Source: JAUZPB01 sp037140715 (GTDB lineage Bacteria; Bacteroidota; Ignavibacteria; Ignavibacteriales; SURF-24). Taken from it: a stretch of DNA of 36,882 bases. The stretch's first letter is position 1. Every line of letters starts with the position of its first letter. Made by a program: the position numbers and the translations under genes. Under the pieces are notes generated by a model. It did no database searches, had not been told where the DNA came from, and worked only from the letters and a program-made list of their open reading frames with translations. The stretch spans positions 1 through 36,882 of the forward strand of contig JBAXDX010000021.1 in NCBI GenBank assembly GCA_037140715.1. The letters are read 5' to 3'. Positions 6,575 through 12,672 of this stretch are shown here, in pieces.

Positions 6575-8446
6575 TCAACTTCCTGACTCTGTTTCAATCT
6601 GTCTGCGCTCGGACTGAAGATGTTGTTTATCCCTGAGTAATTTTAATATCTCTATTTCATCTTTGGAATTCTCGATAAGCCTGTGTTTAGTCTCAATTTC
6701 TTTATCAATCCTGAAAAGCCTCAGTTTCCTGATGATATCTTTTGCATACTTCATCATGCTGACAAAACGCGGCAGTCCTGGATTAATCTCCTCCCATGTT
6801 TTGCTTATTGAATGTTTCTCAATAGAAATGGTCAGCACAAATTTTCTGGCATCTTCATTCTCTATCTTATCAATCAGCGCTCCGGGCAGCAAATCACCTT
6901 CGTTCATATATACTTCATAAACAGACTCAGCAAGTAAATGATTAATATATCCTGAAAAATCCTCCGGAGTTACAGTACTGAAAATATATTTAATTATTCT
7001 TGGTTCGCCTTCAAATAATAACTTAACCAGTTCGCTCTCTGCCGGAGATATTTCCTGTTCATTTTCCTGAATTATACTCTCCGTCTGTGTCTGTTCGTCT
7101 GTGGCGTTTTGGATATGAGTTCTCCTTTCTGCTCTTTTATCCGGGGTAAGAGTATTCAGAGCATCTTCAAGCTCATTTTCCAGGAGATTTTCCCTGATAT
7201 TAAATTTCTTTGCTATTGATTTAAGCAACAGATTTCGTTTAAGCTCATCGCTTACCATTGCAGCCGAATGGACCAGATTCCTCAATGCCTGAGTCTGAAG
7301 CGTTGGGTCATTAAACAATCCCTGTTTTTCAAACTGCAGAGTCTGATACTCAAGAAAATTTTGTGCATGTCTGGTTACTTCCTCAAATTCCTGGCGTCCT
7401 GCTTTTTGCACGTATGAATCAGGGTCTTCGCCATCGGGAAGTTCAGCTATCTTTACATCAAAATCCGACTTTAGTAAAATTTCTATACTTCTTAGCGAAG
7501 CTTTAACGCCTGCGGGATCAGCGTCATAGAAGACTACGATATTTTTTGTATATCGCGCGAGCATCTGTGCCTGTTCGTCCGTAAGTGCTGTGCCGCATGA
7601 AGCCACAACATTCTTAATCCCTGCCTGATAAAGCGATATCAGGTCAAGATAGCCTTCGACAAGTATCACCTTATCAAGCCTTCGGATGTCATCTTTTGAC
7701 TGAAATAATCCATAGAGAGTTTTACGTTTCAGATAAATCGGGTTTTCAGGTGAGTTAAGATACTTTGCTGTATTCTGAGAATTAACAAGTACCCTTCCGC
7801 CAAAGGCGATGACGCGCCCATTAGGCGAAAATATCGGAAAAATAATGCGGTCGCGCTGTTTGTCATAATAGCCACCGCTGTCTTTCTTATCTATCAGACC
7901 TAAGAGAAGCGTTTTATCAAGATCAAGCTTATTTTGTTTTGCCTGATTAAGAAAGCTGTCCCATGATGGTAGCGCGTAGCCAAGTCCGAATATCCTCTGT
8001 GTCTGAAGCTTAATACCCCGCTTATGAAAATAATTTCTTCCTGTTTCACCTTCGGGGTTTTGCAGGAGATTATTCATGAAAAACTTAGCCGCAAAGGTAT
8101 TTATATCATAAAGAACTTCCATTTCGCTTTGCTTTTCAGGCTGGGCAGTTTCTTCTGTTTCGAGAGTTATGCCTGCACGCTTTGCGATTTCCTGTACGGA
8201 TTCGACAAATGAGATATTCTTATAATCCATTAAGAACTTAAATATATTGCCTCCGGCATGACAGCCGAAGCAATGGTATATCTGTTTTTCGCCACTTACA
8301 GTAAAAGACGGAGTTTTTTCATTGTGGAAAGGGCATAAACCAATGTAGTTTCTTCCTCTCTTTCTAAGTTGTACTGTTTCCGATATTATATCGACAATAT
8401 CAACCGAGGAGCGGACTTCTTCAACTTTATGTTCCGGTATTATCAT
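6575..8446 (-). CDS. dnaG: DNA primase
   Basis: DnaG makes the RNA primers for the lagging strand. The N-terminal CHC2 zinc ribbon has Cys38, His41, Cys59 and Cys62 (CPFH ... CFGC). The catalytic core follows, with the TOPRIM fold showing VEGYLD (Glu264) and FYDADPAG (Asp308, Asp310), the metal-binding acidic residues. RDRIIFPI and GRVIAFGGRVL lie in the N-terminal lobe of the core. After about residue 440 the sequence becomes the variable, helical helicase-interaction domain, ending at residue 623, a normal length. The ATG at 8444-8446 gives the family's usual N-terminus (MIIPEHKVEEVRSSVDIVDII). In many bacteria dnaG is next to rpoD; here the downstream sigma gene is rpoN, with a DUF3109 gene between. 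Confidence 0.97.
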   Translation of the reverse strand: MIIPEHKVEEVRSSVDIVDIISETVQLRKRGRNYIGLCPFHNEKTPSFTVSGEKQIYHCFGCHAGGNIFKFLMDYKNISFVESVQEIAKRAGITLETEETAQPEKQSEMEVLYDINTFAAKFFMNNLLQNPEGETGRNYFHKRGIKLQTQRIFGLGYALPSWDSFLNQAKQNKLDLDKTLLLGLIDKKDSGGYYDKQRDRIIFPIFSPNGRVIAFGGRVLVNSQNTAKYLNSPENPIYLKRKTLYGLFQSKDDIRRLDKVILVEGYLDLISLYQAGIKNVVASCGTALTDEQAQMLARYTKNIVVFYDADPAGVKASLRSIEILLKSDFDVKIAELPDGEDPDSYVQKAGRQEFEEVTRHAQNFLEYQTLQFEKQGLFNDPTLQTQALRNLVHSAAMVSDELKRNLLLKSIAKKFNIRENLLENELEDALNTLTPDKRAERRTHIQNATDEQTQTESIIQENEQEISPAESELVKLLFEGEPRIIKYIFSTVTPEDFSGYINHLLAESVYEVYMNEGDLLPGALIDKIENEDARKFVLTISIEKHSISKTWEEINPGLPRFVSMMKYAKDIIRKLRLFRIDKEIETKHRLIENSKDEIEILKLLRDKQHLQSERRQIETESGS

Positions 8447-8555
8447 TTATAAAAATTCCTTTTGAGACTGTCCAAAAGTAAAATATTTGAGTTTTAGGTA
8501 AAGTAAAACCCCAATAATGACTTATATTATTATGTATATAATGTCAGATATTTGA

Positions 8556-8570
8556 TGTACGACAAATTTT
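8556..8570 (+). repeat. dispersed 13-mer TGTACGACAAATT, copy 1
   Basis: The exact 13-mer TGTACGACAAATT, here continuing TTCCCATTACCC, occurs three times in the window, all on the plus strand and all intergenic: here, at 22083 and at 22210. It precedes the heptad-repeat ORF by about 20 bases. It may be a regulatory site, a transposon-end relic or part of a dispersed intergenic repeat; I recognise no known family. Confidence 0.5.
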
Positions 8571-8590
8571 CCCATTACCCATGATTACTA

Positions 8591-9094
8591 ATGTTATACA
8601 AAAATACCAGAATTATGATTCATTCTCTATTTAATAACGACAAAAATGAGCCTCCAGGCAGGACGAGCGAAGCTTCTATCAAGATGAACGAACCATTAAT
8701 CGAGTTGAACGAAGCTCCTATCGAGTTAAGCGAACCATTATTTGAAGTGAGCGAAGCTTCTATCAAGATGAACGAACCATTAATCAAGTTGAACGAAGCT
8801 TCTATCGAGTTAAGCGAACCATTATTTGAAGTGAACGAAGCTTCTATCAAAACGAGCGAACTATTATTTGAGTTGAGCGAAGCTTCTATCAAGATGAACG
8901 AACCATTATTTAAGTTGAACGAAGCTTCTATCGAGATGAACGAACCATTATTTAAGTTGAACGAAGCTTCTATCAAGATGAATGAACCTTCAGACAGAAT
9001 GAATATTCCTTTAATTGGGACGAAGATGGTTCTGGCAATAAGTTACGTGGCTTTTATTTATTTTTATGGGACTTCTATTTTGAAGAAGAGATAA
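8591..9094 (+). CDS. heptad-repeat protein with C-terminal membrane anchor, unknown
   Basis: A 167-residue open frame, not recognised as a named family. Residues 1-26 form a short polar head. Then come 16 clear 7-residue repeats, plus a degenerate one at each end, alternating two types: A = E-A-S-I-(K/E)-(M/L/T)-(N/S) and B = E-P-L-(I/F)-(E/K)-(L/V)-(N/S). Each pair is 42 bp. The last heptad is degenerate (EPSDRMN). A hydrophobic segment, MVLAISYVAFIYFYGTSIL, follows and ends in KKR, as in a tail-anchored or single-pass protein. The strict 7-residue period suggests an amphipathic rod, although Pro in every B unit argues against a regular coiled coil. No good Shine-Dalgarno is seen before the ATG at 8591 or the ATG at 8615. 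The opposite strand is also open across the repeats, so coding on this strand rests mainly on the plausible C-terminal anchor. It stands alone between minus-strand genes. Confidence 0.45.
   Translation: MLYKNTRIMIHSLFNNDKNEPPGRTSEASIKMNEPLIELNEAPIELSEPLFEVSEASIKMNEPLIKLNEASIELSEPLFEVNEASIKTSELLFELSEASIKMNEPLFKLNEASIEMNEPLFKLNEASIKMNEPSDRMNIPLIGTKMVLAISYVAFIYFYGTSILKKR
8648..9025 (+). repeat. 21-bp tandem repeats in 42-bp A/B pairs
   Basis: Sixteen well-conserved 21-bp units run from 8669 to 9004, with degenerate units at 8648-8668 and 9005-9025. Type A is GAAGCTTCTATCAAGATGAA plus C; type B starts GAACCATTATTT. There is also an 84-bp higher-order copy: units 1-4 (8669-8752) and 5-8 (8753-8836) differ at only three bases. 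GAAGCTTC in each A unit is a palindrome. The array is not a CRISPR, because there are no unique spacers. Confidence 0.95.
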
Positions 9095-9259
9095 TAAATG
9101 TTACTGTTTCTGCCGAAATGCGTCAGTTATGAAAAATTCAGAATAAATCTCTGTATAGAAACCAGACACCAGACAAAATTATGATGTTCGTTGCATTTTA
9201 CATAAGGAGAGCTAATCATGCTTATTTTCCCGCTGAAGTGATTAAGAAAAGATTTATCA

Positions 9260-11575
9260 TTACATGGGGGGCGGAAGATTTCTATTTGTTGCAGGAATCG
9301 TAAAAGAAAAAATAGTTTCCTTTCCCTTTTCGCTTGTTACCCAAATTTTGCCGCCATGTTTTTCTACAAATTCTTTGCAGAGCAATAAACCTAATCCGGT
9401 ACTTGGTTCTCCATCCGTACCTTTACGCCCGACTTTTTCATCTGGCTTAAATAATTTCTCAGACAAATCCTCTGACATCCCGATACCGCTGTCTGTTACG
9501 GATATTTCCACTAGTTCATGTCCTATTTCTTTAGAACTTACATTTACTTTACCCCCCTGCATAGTAAACTTTACCGCATTTGTTAAAAGATTACGCAATA
9601 TAGAATTAAGCATAGGTTCATCTGCAAAAACAATCTGTACCGGGTTAATTTCATTAATTATCTCAATTCCTTTCTGCTCCCCGCGTTTAATTATTAAATC
9701 AATATTCTGCGAAACAATGTCAGATAAAACTATTTCCACCGGTTCAAAACTAATCGCGCCCTGTTGCATACGCGCCCATTCCAGTAAATTATTTAACAGT
9801 GTAAAGAGATTTTTCGAAGTAATGTGCATTTCGCGGCCTATTTGGGATAATTCATCCTTAGCAAAAGCACTAATGTCCCCGGCCATTACTCCTGTTAATC
9901 CAATGAAACCCTGGAACGGGCTTTTCAAATCATGTGCAATAATAGAAAAAAGTTTATCCTTCTCTGCATTTATTTTCTCAAGTTTTTCTTTAGTTTGTGT
10001 AACCTCCTTCATGAGCAAGTGCTCCTGGGAGAGAGCTTCTTCAATCAAAGCTTTAGATGTATGTAAATCATCATAGAGTTTCCAAAGCTCAAGCTGTGCT
10101 GTTTTTCGTTCTGTAATATCAAGAACAAGTCCGGTGAGTTTTATCTGCTTTCTATCTGGATCACCCTCTACAACAGAGCCGGTATCATAAAACCATCTGT
10201 ATCCATTATCTTTAGTTAGAATCCGGTATTCAGTTTCATATTTATCTGATTTTCCATTAAGGTGTTCCCGCATAGCGTGCATTATCTGTTCATAATCATC
10301 AGGATGAACCAGATCAGTAAAATCCTTATAATGTTTAAACTTTTCAGGAGGGAAGCCGAGCATTTCGGCTTTACGTTTTCCGAAAGTAACAGTACCGGAA
10401 GGCAGTTCCATTTCCCACCATGCCATATTAGCCGCATACATAGCAAGCTCAAATCTTGAAATACTCTTTCGCAATATATCATCTGCAAGTTTCCGCTCCG
10501 TTATGTCCTGTACATTTGCTACTCTGTATAGAGCAGTGCCATTGTCATCCTTTACTGCAGCAACATCAATTAGTACAGGGAAAATAGTTCCATCCTTACG
10601 AATATGCATAGCTTCCCAGGCATAATGACCGAGCTGATGTACTTTCTCTATGTTATGTATAACCTCATTTCGGCTTTCAGGGGCAAAAACATCAGCAACA
10701 GGCTTGCCGGTTAATTCCTTGAGAGTAAAACCATGCATTTCCGCAAAAGCGGGGTTAATAAGATCGAGCCTCCCCATATCTGAATTCCCTACAGCAATAC
10801 CCAGTTTTATATTATCAAAAATATGTGCCCATTTTTTAAGTTGTCCTTCAGCAAAGATGCGTTCAGTAATATCATGAGTCAGCGAAAACATTACTTTTTT
10901 GCCTTGCCACATATATATGCCGTTAACAATTTCGACAGGGAATACTATTCCGTCTTTTTTCTTATGATACCGGAGAGGAGTAAATAAACTGCCATGCTTT
11001 ATTGTGCGTTCGATGATATAAGAACTGTCTGTCTGATGTTCAGTAAGAATATTACTGACAGTCATTCCGGAAAGAAATTCTTCTTTACTGAAGCCGTACA
11101 TTAAGCAATGGGCTTCATTGACATCCAGAAATTTCAATGTTCCGAAATCGAAAATACAGACAGCATAAATCCCATTATTAAATATTGTTTTGTACTTAGT
11201 TTCGCTTTCACTTAAGTCACGGGTTAGTTCCTCTGCGAGTTTATGAGCGCGGATATTCGTATTGATGAGTAGCAGATAGAGGAGGAAAAATAAAATGCTG
11301 ATGCCTGTTCCGCCTGTTGCGATGTACCATATTTTACTGTAATCCAAACCTGCTTCGATGAAATCATACTGTGTAAACCGCAAATACCACAGATTGCCGT
11401 TAAGACTGGCGGAATATTTAAGAGAGAATAAAGGGGAGGATATTACTTTTTTATCGATATAGTTCAGGTTATCATAAAGCAGCTTATTTTTGTTAAATGA
11501 AAAATCATCAAATATTTCCAGGCGGATATTCCTTTTAATCAGGCTTTGCTGGTCTTCAATAATTCCGGCGCCCAA
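9260..11575 (-). CDS. PAS sensor histidine kinase, C-terminal part of a frameshifted CHASE-PAS-HK gene (copy 1)
   Basis: The 771 residues begin inside the periplasmic CHASE domain (about 1-80). A membrane helix follows (about 84-104). Three PAS domains come next: about 125-240, 248-362 and 370-490, each ending in a DITER-type motif. After a coiled coil comes a full kinase core: H-box IIAHDLKSPF with His548, N-box RNLLTNAVKF, G1 DSGIGM and G2 TGLGLLL. It would autophosphorylate on His548 and pass the phosphate to an unseen response regulator. The listed start is a TTG at 11573-11575. Homology to copy 2 continues in this frame to about 11680 (ECRNAIQGWVFITYR), with no normal start codon there. 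The first part of the gene lies at 11623-12339 in another frame, separated by a 13-nt deletion. It may be translated from an internal start, restored by frameshifting, or dead. No response regulator is adjacent. Confidence 0.8.
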   Translation of the reverse strand: MGAGIIEDQQSLIKRNIRLEIFDDFSFNKNKLLYDNLNYIDKKVISSPLFSLKYSASLNGNLWYLRFTQYDFIEAGLDYSKIWYIATGGTGISILFFLLYLLLINTNIRAHKLAEELTRDLSESETKYKTIFNNGIYAVCIFDFGTLKFLDVNEAHCLMYGFSKEEFLSGMTVSNILTEHQTDSSYIIERTIKHGSLFTPLRYHKKKDGIVFPVEIVNGIYMWQGKKVMFSLTHDITERIFAEGQLKKWAHIFDNIKLGIAVGNSDMGRLDLINPAFAEMHGFTLKELTGKPVADVFAPESRNEVIHNIEKVHQLGHYAWEAMHIRKDGTIFPVLIDVAAVKDDNGTALYRVANVQDITERKLADDILRKSISRFELAMYAANMAWWEMELPSGTVTFGKRKAEMLGFPPEKFKHYKDFTDLVHPDDYEQIMHAMREHLNGKSDKYETEYRILTKDNGYRWFYDTGSVVEGDPDRKQIKLTGLVLDITERKTAQLELWKLYDDLHTSKALIEEALSQEHLLMKEVTQTKEKLEKINAEKDKLFSIIAHDLKSPFQGFIGLTGVMAGDISAFAKDELSQIGREMHITSKNLFTLLNNLLEWARMQQGAISFEPVEIVLSDIVSQNIDLIIKRGEQKGIEIINEINPVQIVFADEPMLNSILRNLLTNAVKFTMQGGKVNVSSKEIGHELVEISVTDSGIGMSEDLSEKLFKPDEKVGRKGTDGEPSTGLGLLLCKEFVEKHGGKIWVTSEKGKETIFSFTIPATNRNLPPPM

Positions 11576-11622
11576 AACACCATTCCGCTTATAATCCTCA
11601 AAAATTCCGGTTATCAGATCAT

Positions 11623-12339
11623 CTATCCGGTATGTAATAAAAACCCATCCCTGTATAGCGTTGCGGCATTCTTTAACATTCCTCTTTTATAAACAGGTGC
11701 GCACATAAAAATGTCAGCCTGTATGCCTTTATTTGTTCCCCTGTCAGTTGTGCTTTTCCTTGAAATAATTTTTTTTGAAAGATATGCAGAATTAAGGTCC
11801 ATGGATCTTTCCATAGCTTGTCTGCAGACTGGATCAGAGAACATATCATAACCAAAAGATTGTAAATTTCCATCGGAGGATGGTGTTATGTATGTAACTG
11901 GTGTATAGATTTCTTTTTTACCTGCCGGTTTAACAGAATATTGCGGAATTATAGCTGCGTACCCGGCTCCCTGTATTCCCTTTGAATTTTTTTCAATCAT
12001 CTGGATTGCAGAAAAATTCTGCCATTCGCTTTGTGTAACTGTTTCGGAATTTTCAAAGAAGGCGGCTTCACTTCGGACCAGTTGGGCATGTGTATGAAGT
12101 CTTGCCGATATTCTGTTATTAAGTTCAATACATGTTAAACCAAATTCAGTTTTCGCATCTTTTTCAATATCGGTTTTTAATAAGAGACAGGCTGTAAGAG
12201 TCAGAAGCAGTCCGCCTGTCAATAAAAATAAAGCCGTCCATATTTGCTTCCTTCCTGGTTGCCGGATAGTTTTATTCTTAAGAAATGTCCGTATTAAATC
12301 AGAGACAGAGTGTGATTGGTTAGAGTTACCGGCTGACAT
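11623..12339 (-). pseudogene. N-terminal fragment of the copy 1 CHASE sensor kinase (frameshifted)
   Basis: The 238-residue frame encodes a short cytoplasmic head, membrane helix 1 (LFLLTGGLLLTLTACLLL) and most of a CHASE extracellular ligand-binding domain (FFENSETVTQSEWQNF, GYDMFSDPVCRQAMERS, CAPVYKRGM). It then runs out of frame. Its last residues, RDGFLLHTG, are the wrong-frame reading of GWVFITYR; the same out-of-frame peptide can be read from copy 2. Alignment with copy 2 shows 13 nt missing near 11674-11680, just after APVYKRGM. It lacks the residues EEKTQGKGL-like insert present in copy 2's CHASE. The start is supported by AAAGGGC upstream of the ATG at 12339. Without the second fragment it would be a membrane-anchored partial sensor without output. 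Confidence 0.8.
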
Positions 12340-12672
12340 ACAAAGCCCTTTATTGGGGAATAAAAAATAACAACTTTAATTTTATGATTTAATCACAAAT
12401 ATCTGGGTTATGGAACAAAAAAAAGCCATTACGTTTATATCTGAATGGCTTTTATACAATCGATAAATAAAATATTCAATAACTCTGAAGCGAATATAAG
12501 CTAAAATATCAGAGATTTCAAGAAATTATTTATTCGGTCCGGGTTAAGACAATTGCAGACTTTTTGTGGGTATAAGCGAAATTTTCCCCTGAAGCGGGTA
12601 TGATTACGATTAAGAGTATGAGTAAGAAAATTACAGGACATCTCCGGTTCGTTGTCGGGGTTAACAATTAAG
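12340..12672 (-). repeat. duplicated leader/intergenic segment, copy 1
   Basis: These ~330 bases upstream of the copy 1 kinase match 15167-15505 upstream of copy 2 almost end to end. The match includes ATATAAGCTAAAATATCAGA, the TTGCAGACTTTTTGTGGGTA block, ATTTTCCCCTGA, a period-6 run GATTAC-GATTAA-GAGTAT-GAGTAA, and GGTTAACAA. The similarity runs up to and just past the copy 2 stop codon (12668-12670), placing the duplication junction at about 12673-12694. No gene is seen inside it. Confidence 0.85.
12419..12453 (-). terminator. terminator-like hairpin in the copy 1 leader
   Basis: AAAAGCCATT (12421-12430) pairs perfectly with AATGGCTTTT (12444-12453) around a 13-nt loop. Read on the minus strand the stem is followed by a run of eight or more T, a classic intrinsic terminator shape. 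It lies downstream of copy 2 and about 80 bases upstream of the copy 1 start. It could end the copy 2 transcript or act as an attenuator in the copy 1 leader. The same hairpin is conserved in the other leader. Confidence 0.75.

Noticed and set aside
8461..8482. TTTGAGACTGTCCAAAAGT resembling the terminal repeats of some Bacteroidota insertion sequences
   Set aside because: No matching inverted end, no transposase and no target duplication found in the window; the resemblance is from memory only.
8620..8976. 118-codon minus-strand frame across the heptad repeats
   Set aside because: It exists because the repeat period is a multiple of three and the unit lacks antisense stops. It has no head or tail domain and no ribosome site. 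Kept only as a caution about strand assignment.
8648..9025. CRISPR-like periodic repeats
   Set aside because: Units are contiguous 21/42-bp repeats with no unique spacers and no cas genes.
9205..9241. AAGGAG followed by ATG and a 7-codon frame (MLIFPLK)
   Set aside because: Good ribosome site but too short, and no leader-peptide logic, because the next gene is convergent.
9264..10076. 270-codon plus-strand frame opposite the histidine kinase
   Set aside because: Antisense shadow of a clearly conserved kinase core; no motif or ribosome site of its own.
12340..12672. c-di-GMP (GEMM) riboswitch in the sensor leader
   Set aside because: I looked for the conserved GEMM sequence blocks and found none; only the terminator-like hairpin and repeat blocks are visible.
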